64,000 bases of DNA from Salminus brasiliensis (taxonomy: Eukaryota; Chordata; Actinopteri; Characiformes; Bryconidae), in contig NC_132894.1 in the NCBI RefSeq assembly GCF_030463535.1, positions 29,408,625 through 29,472,624 on the forward strand. Reading direction: 5' to 3'. Both the position numbers and the translations under genes were made by a program. Numbering within the stretch: the first letter of the stretch is position 1; each line of letters starts with the position of its first letter. The notes under the pieces are model-generated. The model had not been told where the DNA came from. It worked only from the letters and a program-made list of their open reading frames with translations, and did no database searches. Shown piece by piece: positions 13,060-24,960 of the stretch.

Positions 13060-15758
13060 CTAAAGGGAAGAAACCAAAAAGGGAGGAATTAGATATATGC
13101 AGGCAGCGGCTCGTATGTGTTAGCCTGTGTGTTTTATCAACCCTGCCCTCGCTTCAGGTTCTTCGATGGCTGTTTGCCCTGCACATACAGGGGCCAAGGT
13201 TGTTGTTCCTGTTTCTTTTCATTCAGCTTTTTGCTCTGCAAACGTACCCAGCAGAGGACAAAGGTTGCTCGTATGACGTCACTAAGCATATTTGGTCAAT
13301 TTTGTAAGATGAATTACTTTATAAATTGGAACAGGTCAGCAAGCCAACCACTGGGTTTACTTCGATTAGCACTAAGTTCACTTCGATTATAGGGGAGAGA
13401 TTTGAGCCAGAGAAAATGCTGTTCTGTGTTATTTAGGAAGTCTTTTAATGTATCCAGGGTCATTTCTTTTCAGGTCACCTAGGACAAAACCAGTATCGTA
13501 ACCCTGGGTTCTCTACCATGCTGACTGTGATAGGCAAAATGATGGTGAGGGTTTACTGGCTGAAATGAACCTTGGGCCTGTGAATGTTGATAAACCCAAA
13601 TAGCCTCACTGCAAAATAAAACCTACTGTAACCCTTAACCCCAAAAACCGAATTGCCCCTGTCTCTAACATGTGGTCTAGAAGTAGGTAGTACTTTACCA
13701 TTTCCAACAATCTACTTAAAGAGGCCATGTACTTACAATACTCATCCAAAACCGAGTTAATCTGATCAGTCCTTTATTAAAGTGAACCAGGTGAGCTACT
13801 GGTGGAGCTGAACAAAGCCAGGCACGAAGCTAAGAGATGCTAGATGTATTGAGAACTTTCACCACAGGACTATAGGTTACTCAGCCCCAAAAATAAACAA
13901 TTTTGGTGCTGTGTAGTACAATGTTACATGGTTCTTCATGCATTTGACTGTTTTTGAAGTTGTCAAGGTACTTCTGAGAACCATTGACCTGACTGAAGAA
14001 CGCTTGAAGAGCCCCTCTACCTTAAAGCTTTGTTTACTGACCTACTACCTTTATACCTCTGCTTAAAGTGTTTGTTGTCAAGGAACGCTATATGGACAAA
14101 AGTATTGGGACACCTGCTCATTCAGGAGATTAAAGTAGACTTTATACTGCTTTTGTTGGAGTAACTGTTTCTACTGTCCGGGGAAGGATTCCACTAGATT
14201 TTGGAGCATTGCTGTGAAGATCTGACTGCATTAAGCGACAAGAGCTTTAGTGAGGTCAGGATGTTGGATGATCACCATCCCAGTTCATCCCCAACTCACT
14301 AACTCATCCCAAAAGTATTGGATGGAGCACCATCCATCATTCCAGAGAACAAAGTTCCACTGCTCTACGGCTCAATGCTAAGGGGCTGCATATCCCTCTA
14401 GCCCAAGCTTGGCATTAGGCATGGTGCCCGTAGGAGTCCTATGCTGTTGGCAGTACTTTTCTGCGGGCGCTGGACAAACTGCCTTACTTAAAGTAGCTTT
14501 ATGCTTAATCCATTAGAAGGTATGTCTACAAAGTTTTAGGGGTTAAGCTACTATGCCCACCTCTGGTGCAGCTTTACAAACCAGCAGCCCACAGCGAATT
14601 ACCTCAATTAAGGTTCCAACAAGTGCTACCTGCCCGTCATGCTGGTACTTTCTAAACAGTGTATATTAGCAATATTGTCAGGCTACTTACCGATCCATAC
14701 AGCTTCCCATTTGCCTCCATGCACAGATAGCGAGAGCTTGCTACTCCTTTGATAACCACACAGCCGGTGTCAACGGTGCGAATCTCCACCAGACCTTGGG
14801 AAAAAGTTTGGACTCAATTAGAATCAGAATCTCTTCACATTTGTACGGAGACTCAGCTGTGCATCTGATCTTATAACAGACTAATGTAGGTGCTAAATTT
14901 GCATAGGGTATGTTTTCATATGCTTTTGATGGTTTAGCTGGCCATCATCAAGTCCTACCTGACTAAGCTAGCCTACCAGTATGACCAAGCTTGCTGACTA
15001 GCTTGGCCAGCAAGCCTGACCCCACTGATCCACTACTATGACCAGTTTCACAAGTCTGGCCAACCAGCTTTACCAACCTAATCCATCTGACCATCCTGGC
15101 AACCATCTTGATCAAGTTGGTAATGCTGATAGATAAGCTGGTCAAACTCAAATGAAAACATACACTATGCTGGTTAAGAGCTAAGCTGGTCAACCAGTGT
15201 AACCAGCATAAGGTATGTTGACCATTAAAGAGCATTAAAGACCAGCTTAGGCCATCTGAAACCATCTACCAACAAAGCATGGTCTTGAGCTTGATTTTTC
15301 AGCAGGGGCGTTACTGTGGACCTGGATGCTTCAAGGATGCCTATAGTTTAAAGGGATGTTGGAGTTTTAACACTATATTGAGCAAACTGTTCAAATACAC
15401 AAAGTAAGCACCAACAGCCCCTCTCCTTTCTGAACAGATAACAGCTGAGTTCACAATTCATTACAGGTACCCCAGTACCTTTACTGAGGGATGTCTAAAG
15501 GGTGATAGCTTAGCCTGGGGTAATCTGGCCGGTGTGATACTCACTCTGGGAGCTCTGCAGGTGGGAGCCTCCTATCTTGCCGTCTGTGCTGATCTGCAGA
15601 TGCAGTCCAGGTCTGGCTGCGAACAGATGCCGAAGCCTGACCGGTTCCCCCCATTCTCCGGCCACATGCGGCCCCGCGTCAGAGAGGGGCATCCCGACCA
15701 CCTGAGAGCTGAACAGAGCACTAATTCCGCACGCGGCGATAAGCATTAGGACCATCAT
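12745..15758 (-). CDS. fgf19: Fgf19, endocrine-type fibroblast growth factor; 3 exons, 210 aa
   Basis: This is a secreted FGF of the FGF19/21/23 subfamily. In the family it signals through FGF receptors with Klotho-type co-receptors, in bile-acid control and in fish brain and eye development. The exons are 15545-15758, 14691-14794 and 12745-13059; splice phases are 1 then 0 and the stop is TGA. Residues 1-22 form a signal peptide. SDAGPHV and VRLRHLFAARPGLHLQ follow, then the core with SSRYLCMEANGKLYGS, and the tail SQIVIQSPSFNKR, all typical of Fgf19. The first ATG (15758) is followed directly by a second (15755) that has the better context (A at -3, G at +4), so the true length may be 209. 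Cysteines in the mature chain are C83, C96 and C114. The partners of the first disulfide of human FGF19 are absent. The gene position between lto1 and fgf4 agrees with the call. Confidence 0.95.
14086..14540 (-). mobile_element. Dispersed repeat, family A, in fgf19 intron 2
   Basis: Starts ATATGGACAAAAGTATTGGG, a terminal sequence widespread in fish genomes. It contains the family core, read here in reverse (TTGGCATTAGGCATGGTG and TGGATGGAGCACCATCC). It ends near ATTAGAAGG. Related copies lie at about 16.3, 16.9, 19.8, 20.7, 24.6 and 43.2 kb. It is probably a non-autonomous DNA transposon. Confidence 0.6.
14691..14794 (-). CDS. fgf19: fgf19 exon 2
   Basis: The 104-nt middle exon typical of FGF genes, codes Ser72-Ser106. 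The acceptor is CCCAAG and the donor is GTAAGT. Confidence 0.95.
14895..15315. repeat. Degenerate ACCAGC-word repeat in fgf19 intron 1
   Basis: Short words ACCAGCTT, GACCAG and AGCTGGTC recur every 10-20 bp. They are bounded by GGGTATGTTTTCATATG on the left and GATTTTTCAGCAGGGGCG on the right, an ending I recognise from fish dispersed repeats. Confidence 0.5.
15545..15758 (-). CDS. fgf19: fgf19 exon 1 (signal peptide and N-terminus)
   Basis: Codes residues 1-71 plus one base of Ser72. The donor is GTGAGT. It includes the hydrophobic leader MMVLMLIAACGISALFSSQV. Confidence 0.93.
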
Positions 15759-15877
15759 GTCGGCGGGCTCCTCGTGTGCCCGTGTCAGTTGCTGAGGGTC
15801 TGTGCAGCTGGCTCCCCGCGTGTCGCACTTTTCCAAAGCACGTTGCGCTGTTTTGGCGCAAACCCTGGCATCTGGCC

Positions 15878-15885
15878 TTTTTAAA
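15878..15885 (-). promoter_or_regulatory. fgf19: Possible TATA-like element of fgf19
   Basis: TTTAAAAA on the minus strand, 120 bp upstream of the fgf19 ATG. A GATA-type site (CTGATAAG) lies directly upstream at about 15893-15900. This is inference only. Confidence 0.35.
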
Positions 15886-16087
15886 TTCTCCTCTTATCAG
15901 TTCAATCGATAGGCCTTTCCCCCCTTTTGGCAGTTCTGCGAACGGGATCATAACACACCCTCTGGATGTCCAACAGATGGCGATTTGCGCTGCATTAGAC
16001 CCCAGACAAGCCCTCCCAAACAGGGCCAGCGGGTGAAACTCCACCTTTACTGGCGCGTGCTCTACCTGAAAGCTCTGCAGGGCTTGT

Positions 16088-16312
<225 letters not shown>

Positions 16313-16313
<1 letters not shown>

Positions 16314-16650
16314 AATACACTATATATCCATATGTTTGTGGACACCCCATCTATTGAATGCATTCAGCTACTGTAAGTTGCACCCATTGCTGACACAGAA
16401 GTGCAAATGCACACACACAGCTTGTCTAGAAGTACACATGAACATGAACCTATGCCTAATGCCAGGTGTGGGCTAAATGAAATAACCCCCCCCCCTCCCC
16501 CCGTCCAGAGATGTGGAACAGTAGAATTGTGATATCTGAATTGATGGTGGTGCTCCATCCAGTACTCTTGGGATGAGGTGGGGTTGAGATCCTTAAAACC
16601 ATTCTAGTTATATTGAATGTATTCTTAATGTAATTTTGCCTAGTCATCTG
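16313..16650 (+). mobile_element. Dispersed repeat, family A, at microsatellite end
   Basis: Begins AAATACACTATATATCCATA. It carries the family words TGAATGCATTCAGCTAC, CTAATGCCAGGTGTGGGCTA and GGTGCTCCATCCAGTACT. It is flanked on both sides by TCTA microsatellites. Confidence 0.65.
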
Positions 16651-16656
16651 TTTCTG

Positions 16657-16657
<1 letters not shown>

Positions 16658-16705
<48 letters not shown>

Positions 16706-16706
16706 C

Positions 16707-16741
<35 letters not shown>

Positions 16742-16904
16742 CCTATCTATCTATCTGTCTATCTATCTGTCTATCTATCTATCTATCTATCTTTCTATCT
16801 ATCTATCTGTCTATCAATATATCTATCTATCAATATATCTATATATCAATCTATCAATCTGTCTATCTATCTATCTGTCAATTTTTCTATCTATCAATCA
16901 ATCA

Positions 16905-16944
<40 letters not shown>
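16658..16944. repeat. (TCTA)n microsatellite
   Basis: About 70 mostly CTAT units with ACCT, CTGT and CAAT interruptions. Confidence 0.95.
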
Positions 16945-16945
<1 letters not shown>

Positions 16946-17039
16946 AATACATTATATATCCAAATGTTTGTGGATACCCCTTCTGTTGAATGCATTCAGC
17001 TACTTAGGTTAGGTTGCATCCAACGCTGACCTAGGTGTA

Positions 17040-17088
<49 letters not shown>

Positions 17089-17400
17089 CTTGTCTGGTCC
17101 CTGCAGAGAAGTACAGCCAATAGAATACGACTCTCAGGAACAGATAAACAGGAACCAAATGACACCATGCCTAATGCCAGACGTGGGCTAGAGGTGTATA
17201 AAGCCCCCCAGCATTGACCTGTGGAGCAATGGAAGTGTGTTCTCTGGGATGATTTCGGTGCTCCATCCAGTACTTCTGGGATGTGTTGGGGAGTTAGGGA
17301 TGAGGTGGGGTGATTATCCAACATCCTGACCTCACTAACGCTCTTTGATTACAATCAAATCCTCACAGTTATGCTCCAACATTGTTTAGAAAGCCTTCCC
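16943..17400 (+). mobile_element. Dispersed repeat, family A, second copy
   Basis: Begins AAATACATTATATATCCAAA. The order of family words matches the copy at 16313, with a long CA repeat inserted at 17042-17087. Confidence 0.65.
17042..17087. repeat. (CA)n microsatellite
   Basis: About 23 CA units inside a family A repeat. Confidence 0.95.
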
Positions 17401-17639
17401 TGGCTAATTTATGATATCTCTACTGTAGTTGTAGATATCTGGAATGACATTTTTTACCAATAAAAAGTGATTGCAGAGAGAGAAATTCCATGCAAACCAA
17501 TGGTAACATGTGGTTAGTCATAATTACATTACAGATATGTCATCTTGGCAGTATGACTAGTCATCTATAGATCTACCAGTAAAAACTGCATTACACAGTT
17601 CTAGAAGTTGAGATTTTACTGCTTGTAATGCTGATCTGA

Positions 17640-18150
17640 TTGTAGGCTAAAGCTTGCTATAGAGGACTTCGATTAGGCCACTCGAAAAGTTAACATTTCT
17701 TATTTTTGAACCACTGAGAGACAGACTTACTTGTGTTTTTGGATCATTGTCTAAGTGCATAATCAAACTAATCACACTTCTGCTTCAGCTTACAGACAGA
17801 TTGACATTTTTCATAGATCTTATAGAGGAGATCCAGTCCTGATGCAGCGTAGGATCTCCAAACTGTCACACTACCACCACCATGCTTCACAGTTGGTATG
17901 AGGTTTATCACCAGCTCCACTTTACATTAGATTCATCTTCCCATAAGACAGAACTCAGGAGGATAATATAGGTGTTTCTTGCTAAACATTTGATCAGAAT
18001 CCCATTATTTGACCTCAGATGTTAAACATAGAAGGGATTTGTCTTGGTGAGTGCACATTTACCACAAGTTCTTTAGGAATATCTTTTCTCTGTGGCATGA
18101 TGTGCCTGACTGGACATTCTGAGCTCTGCCAAAAGGCCCAATGTTAGATT
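17640..18150 (-). mobile_element. Decayed transposon-like dispersed repeat
   Basis: Contains phrases widespread in fish repeats: TGGATCATTGTCT, ATCCAGTCCTGATGCAGC, and CACACTACCACCACCATGCT followed by TCACAGTTGGTATGAGGT. No open frame remains. The family was not determined. Confidence 0.45.
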
Positions 18151-18919
18151 TAGTTTGGGTAGGCCTGAAGCACTCACACTGGTTACTGATTACTGATTCC
18201 AATGAACGCTCTAGCTGCGTTATGCAATATTATATGTTTTTTTAAATTTTTCAAAAAAGCATGGAGAAAGAAATATAAACATTGTTGTTTTCTAGTTGAG
18301 TGGCGAAGGGGAAGACTACAACAAGCCCCCACAGGGCTAAAGTACAAAACCGTGTGCACCCGGAGGTGATTTGGCACAAGCACACCCAGCAGGCCTTGTG
18401 CGACTGGGTCAGCCAGCACAGATAACACAGCTTTCTTTCCACACTGCTGTTTGCTTTGAACGTTATGTCTTTTTTTGTTTTTTTTTGTATTGTCGGGCCT
18501 AATCGGAATAGTAGCGCACCATGTTCTGTTTGCACAAGGTCAAATAGTAAAACAGTAGCATACTTAAAAATAAATAATCTCCATTCATGACATTTTGTGT
18601 GAGTTTTTTTTATTATTTGCAACATTTGCTGATGCTGAGATATACTGAGTGTGTTGTAACCTGATTAATGTTGTAACCTGAGTCATTTATTACAGATTGG
18701 CTTCATTTTAAAGGAGTGCTTTTCATGGATTGCCAACCTTATACACCCCATACAGAGTAGTTAAACAATCCCTCATATCTCCCGGCTGCCAGGAGATGGC
18801 GCTCCATGACAGCAGTAGAAAGTCTGGGTTGTGCTGGGTTTGTGGAGCAGCTTTGGTTGTAACAGGTGGTTCCTAAGCTTTTACACATAAACACACACCC
18901 ACAAGTCATACACCGATTA

Positions 18920-19442
18920 CTCATTATATGACAGGTGAAGTGAATAACATTGGTTATCTTTACATACAGTGGCATCTGTCAAGGGGTAGATATATTAGAC
19001 AGCACAAAAACCAGGACAAATGGGCAAGCAGACAGATAGGAGCCACTGTTTGACTAATTACTCACCACTGCATACCAGAAAAGCCTCATGTTTTGTAGAT
19101 GTTCTGACGATCCAGTCGCCTAGACATCACTATCTTGATGGTCTTCCGTTCACATCACTATTTCACTGGAGGGTTAGAACATCTCCAAAACATCATACAA
19201 GTCTTGTGGGTTTTTTTTTTCTGGTATGCAGTCAATACTTACCAAGAGTGCTCCAAGGAAGGACAACTACTAAACCAGCGACAGGGACATGGGCACCATG
19301 GGCAAGGCTCATTGATGCGATCCATGGATACCACATAGGTCTTGTGAAGTCCATGCCTCAAATGGTCAAATCTGTTGTGGCAGCTAAAGGTGGATCCAAC
19401 TCAATATTAGGCAGGTGGTGCTAATGTTGTGGCTGATCGCTG
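18920..19442 (+). mobile_element. Dispersed repeat, family B
   Basis: The head reads GTGAAGTGAATAACATTGGT then GGCATCTGTCAAGGGGTAGA. The middle has GAACATCTCCAAAACATCA and CAAGGAAGGACAACTACTAA. The tail is GTGCTAATGTTGTGGCTGAT. These match a repeat common in ray-finned fish. A second head lies at 20535-20600. Confidence 0.6.
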
Positions 19443-19784
19443 TATAGTATTAGCTAATTATCAACCACCTCTTGAGTTGGTTCAGCTGTGTTAGAGCTGG
19501 GACAACACAAAACTGCAGAGCAGAGGGGATCATTGGAATTGTGTGCATGAAAGTCGATGTATGTAGCTGATAACCTTTGCTACTGTTGAATTTGTTGGCT
19601 AGAGAAGCAGAAAGTCACGCTTATTGAAAGACTATTTTCTTCAGCAAAATAATGGCTCACGTCAAAGTAAAAGAAGCCTATCAGAAGCCAACCAGGGGCT
19701 GTTACTGACATAATAGAATGATGAAACTGAATGCTGAAGCCTGTTAACATTTCATCCACAAGAGCATTCATTCTGGATCACAAA

Positions 19785-20130
19785 CACCATTCCAGAACAT
19801 CCCAAAGGTATTGGATGAAGCTCCATCACTACAAAGTTTCACTGCTCCAATGCTGGGGGTTTCCCCCGCCAGCACCTCGACAGCAGACGCTTGGCATAAG
19901 CCATGGTGACCTTACTGCTCCAGAACGCCCGACTCTAAAGGCAGTGCTTTTCTATGGAGATCACATAAGTCTGCAATTCAACACCTGGGTCAGAAATGAA
20001 GGCACCTTAGATGGATGTCTGGATACCTCTGGGTGGTGTATATATAGTTTATGGCATTCTTCGAGTTACACAAAAGTATACCTTTACACAGTTTACTCAG
20101 CTGAACAATCTTTGACTCTTACTGCTTGGC
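19785..20130 (-). mobile_element. Dispersed repeat, family A, reverse copy
   Basis: AACATCCCAAAGGTATTGGA, GAAGCTCCATCACT and TTGGCATAAGCCATGGTGAC follow the family A order in reverse. Confidence 0.5.
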
Positions 20131-20534
20131 AGAATACGCTGTCTGGAAACACACCATGACCTTTTATCTGACCTTATAAAGTGTCATTACAAGGTAATAT
20201 CATTCTGCTATGTGGTCACTGACGCATAACAGTATTGTACATTCATAGAAAGCTCTGTGATAAACTGACGTCAGACTGTTAACAAACACCAGAGGAAAAA
20301 TGTGCAATTCACTGCATTCTTTGACAGATTCTATAAAAGTGAAGTGGGGCTATACTCAAGTAGTCCAAATAGGTCCAAGACTACTACTTGTTAAGACTGA
20401 GTCGAGACTGAGTTTAGAGACTGAGACCTGAAAAAGTCACGCCAGGTCAAGTCTTCAAGACCAAACCTTACCTAGTCTTTAAATGTGTTTATTCCAAATG
20501 TCTTGGTCTTTTTTTATATTCTGGAGTTACGTGT

Positions 20535-20895
20535 AGGTCAGCCATAACATCAGCACCACTGAAGTGAAAAACATTGATTGTCTTCATCTACAGTGACATC
20601 TGTAGATGCACCTTGCACCTTCAGTTCTTGAAGGTGGTGTGTTGGTGTAAAAATGGTCCAGAATCTCCAAAACAGGCAGGTCTTGTGGGTTCCTCCTGGT
20701 ATGTAGGGCTTTGTACTCCCTGGAATTGGGCATGGTATCAATAGGTTCATGTTTATCTGCTCCAGAGCGTATGATTCTATGGGCAGTTCTTCTGCACAGG
20801 GACTGGACAAGCTGTCTGTGTGTGTGCATTTGTACATCTGTGTCAGCAATGAGTGTGACTTAAAGTAGCTAAATGCATTCATTAGAAGCATGTAC
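20535..20895 (-). mobile_element. Composite of family B head and reversed family A body
   Basis: The family B head (ACCACTGAAGTGAAAAACAT) at 20552-20600 runs into family B middle words (CCAGAATCTCCAAAACAGGC). It then runs into the reversed family A body (GGGCATGGTATCAATAGG, GGGACTGGACAAGCTGTCTG, GCATTCATTAGAAGC). Confidence 0.5.
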
Positions 20896-21172
20896 ATACT
20901 GTCACAGTCCTACAACCTACTTAAAGCCCCATAGCTACAACATCCTGACCACAATGGACACCCATGTGTCCACAGTGTCCTCTTTTTTGAAAACCAAAAT
21001 ATAGTCACCCTATTATAAGTTGTTCTTGATGTATAAATAGTAAGCATGTGACTTTGGTTGGAGTGAATAATGCTCAAATGGGGTTTTACAAGCCTATTTA
21101 CAACCCAAAGTTGGTGAAGTGTGTGGTCAGCCGGTTGAAGCGATTGTAGCTGGTCAGACAGGGTTAGGATTT

Positions 21173-21705
21173 AGCCTCGAATGGACACCCACAGCGGCCA
21201 ATCTTTGAACAGTCCTTCCCCCAGTCAGCTAGAACTACTTGTTAGCCTATCACAGATGCCCACAGTGGTTCTATGTAAACACAGTGGTGTTTCTCCTTTT
21301 ATGCTAAGGTTAGTGTTTGTTCTAGCACAGATGCCCAAAGTAGTTCATCTTCTAACAGTAGTTCTCTCAGCCGGCTAGAGTTAGCTTTTTAGCCTAGAAC
21401 AGATACCCACAGTGGTTATTATCTCAGCGTGGCTTCTCCAAGTTGCCTACAGTAACCTTTTAGCATACCACACATACCCACCAGTGGTTCTTTTTCCAAC
21501 AGTGCTTCTTCCTGATGGCTAGGGTAAGCTTTTCACCTAGCATGGATATACCCGCCTTAGCTCTTGTCTGAGTGGTGCTTCTCCCAGTTGGCGAGAGTAA
21601 GCTTTGAGCCTAGCACAGATACCCACAGTGGTTATTATCTCAGGGTGGCTTCTCCTGTTTGGCTAGGGTTAGCTTTTAGCCTAGCATGGAGACCCTTCTA
21701 TAAGT
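21173..21705. repeat. Diverged 73-bp minisatellite, about 7 units
   Basis: The phrase TAGCCTAGCACAGATACCCA followed by CAGTGG recurs near 21173, 21243, 21322, 21391, 21461, 21535, 21610 and 21680. Each is followed by a TGGCTTCTCC phrase and a GGCTAGGGTTAGCTTTTAGC phrase. The period is about 70-75 bp. Confidence 0.75.
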
Positions 21706-24544
21706 GGTCGTTGCTAGTAGGCTGGGTTTATGTACATTTTGGAGGCTTAAATAAAATAATCAGGACATTGTAGCAGTCTTGGGGTTTTGGAATCAGCTTA
21801 CTTTACAGCTCTGTTTTGCTAACGCAGAATTAATGTTCTTTTGAGTAAGAATTGACAGTGCTTGAAGTTCATGGTATGTGACTTCCATGTAGTACTGAAC
21901 TCTCAATATCTTGAGGCCAGAAGCTAAATTCTGTTAGACAAGCCAGAGGACAAATGCTACCATGTCTGAGACAACCCCAGGTGTGGACTTGAGACTGGGC
22001 TTGAGTACTACAGCGCTAAAGTGAAGCACTCTAAGCACTGACCCTTTCCATTTAGGGTGTTCTGTGGCATTGCATGCGTTGTGTAATCATTGGTTGTAAT
22101 CATTCCCTTTATTACCCATATCTGTGAATTCCTTGAAAAAATACATCATCATTTCCACATATCTTTGCCTGTTTTAAGATGATGATGATGTGCCCTAGTT
22201 TGAGTCATTTCCTTTGCTGTCAACAGCAGGTTATTCCTTGAAAAATGTCTCACTGAACAATACCCACTGATGTCATGTGCCAGAAACTGGCCTTGTCCAA
22301 AACACTGAAAGTGTCTTGACCTTGCCTTTTTCCCAGTACTGACCTATGCAGTCATTTCAGTTTACCCCAGAAACTGACCAGATTCTGCCTCTGTATCCGG
22401 ACAAAAGCGGTACAGTGCAGTTACACTCTCATGTACTCACTCATTTAGAAGCTGTGCATTCATTGGTCAGCCTCCTCATTCTTGTGATCTCAGTTCATTC
22501 ATGAAAAAGCACGTCTGTCCATACACCACAATCCAGCTGTGTGTAACTGGTTATGCAACCATGACCTAGTGGGTCCAAAGGTTCTCTGGGGTGAATCTAC
22601 TTCACCTGTTGCCTCTGAGTGTGTCATATATTCATTTTTTTCTCTCCATGATTAGGATGGTTTTCCTCCATGCTCTGGGGATACATTTGGGGAAGCACAT
22701 AGCTGTCATTGTCTTTCCTGCACAGTGATGTCAGTGCATGGGAAAAGGTCGTAGTGAGATAGATCTGCTACGAGATCATCTTCATGGCAAACAGGGAAAG
22801 TTACATGCAGTGTTTACCTTCGGGTCAATATTTTCCTCTTGAAGTTTTGTTAACACTGCAATATGACGCACAGAAGAGAATATACATATTGCCCGCTATT
22901 TACCCAGCACAAGCTCCTTCAACCCCTGTAGGTTCTGCCAGGGTTATTCTATATAAAGTGACATGGGCCTGATCACACTCACCACACAGCACATGCATGC
23001 TCCTACTCTCATTGTTCATAAGTCTGGAATCAGTCTTTTCAATGGCATAAATCCAACACGGTTGTAGACAAATGCATGGAAAAGTCTGATGTGCTAGGCC
23101 TGTGCAACACTTGAGTAAGTCAGAAACCAAAGATCGGGGCGGTGGAGTATATGTGCTGAATCATGAACAGAGCTTTATACAATTCTAAAATGTTTGATAA
23201 AATGACTGATAATTTCTATAATATCAAGTTAAGTTGGTAGTTGGATTTTTCCCTCTATACACCATTATCCCACTTCTTCATTAATGAATATGCTATAGAG
23301 CATAAATGTTAGTGTTAAACGGCTTCTGGTCATGTTGTATTTAATGGCAGAGGCTACTGCCCTGTCCTAAATACACAATAATTTAATCAAACACACTTAG
23401 TTTTCACTCAATCAACCTCAACAACGTTCAACTTCATCTCAAAAACTCAGCTCATCACGTATCGGCAACCAATAAATGAGAGTTAACCTGAATCGCAGCA
23501 AATAGCTGAACTGTTTATTTAAGCTAGGCTTATACTTGATGCAGTCAAGCCAGCGCGAGGGTGCACACTCCAAAAAATGACATGATCACAGCGCTTGTGC
23601 CCCATTTGTTGGCCCTATGTGGTCGCGCACCTCTGAATACTTGTAACTTTAGGTGATTTAGGTATTTCTTTGCACTGCCACCTGTTGTTTTGGAGAGCAC
23701 AGCAAAAACAAAAGTGGTATATATATATACAAAGCCTCAGTTTATATATATAACTTGTAGATCTTGTAGATCTCATGGTTAATTCACATGGCTTCTGTTC
23801 AAACTGTTTCAGCCATGTTTGGTTAAAACCCTTTAAAAACAGACGCCTCTGTGCCGTATCTTGGTGGGTAATTTAATGTAGAAAAACTATGACGTGTCTA
23901 TTTGCTAGTTGTGGTGTTCAGGGCATGTTAACTGCCTTCCTATTGGCTTTGCTAAAGCCCAATGAAGATTTTGAGGGTGAGCACTCTGTTAAACGGTACA
24001 GGCGGAAGTTTGGTAACACCACTATTCAAAGTGTACAGATACAGTGACCATGATAAAGACCTATAATCTTAAAAAACATCTTATTGTAGCCAAATAGTAG
24101 ATATATTGAATTTTATTCATTACTAAAGATACATTACAGGGAATTAGTTAAACATGAAAACCAAAACCATCCAGTTAAACCTTTGAACAAGATTGTATGT
24201 CTCTTTTAAACATATGATATTAACACCTGCTCTGCACCTTTAAGCCCACCTTGAAAGCACACTCATTTCTGTAATCTGTTGCCCTCTTGTGGAAATCTCA
24301 GTCTCAGCTCTGGAGCCCCTTCAAGGCATGATCACAGGGGTGTAAAATCTCATACAAACCAAAACAGTCATTATGTTAACCCCTTAATCTGCTGCCTTTT
24401 GTTCAGATATTCATCTTAAGAGTTATTATTCAGTAACTTCTCTAAATTATTCAGTCATAATTACTAAACTAATATGTTGTTATTAGAGTGAGGAATTAGA
24501 CTTGAGGCCCACATACAGGTTCTGGTTTAAGGTCCTAATTTAAG

Positions 24545-24960
24545 GTCTTTGTGGTACACAACACATCCAAAAGTATCCAGATACCCCTTTGTAATCAGTG
24601 CTTTTGGCTACATTAAGGCACGTGTATTGCTGACACCTCCATTTATTTATTTTATCGGCATGGAAAAGCAATTTACATAGAATGGGATGCACTGGAACAG
24701 CTACACCTAAATCTAAGGTCACAGCATCTCTTGTCAAATGGATGTGGAAAAAGACCCCAAGCATTGGACCCCCAACTGTGGAGCAGAGGAACTGAGGTCC
24801 CTGGAGTGATGGAGATCCGTCCAGAACCTTTGCCATGAGCTAGAGTTTGGGAACTAATCATTAACAATGCTCTTGTGGTTGAATACAGTTGACTTCAAGC
24901 AGCAATGTTCCAACTTGTAGTGGAAAGCCTTGCCAGAAGAGTAGGGGCTGTCCCTGCATC
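24545..24960 (+). mobile_element. Dispersed repeat, family A
   Basis: Starts with a diverged CCAAAAGTATCCAGATACCCC terminus. It continues with GCATTGGACC, GATGGAGATCCGTCCAGAAC and GTTCCAACTTGTAGTGGAAA. Confidence 0.5.
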
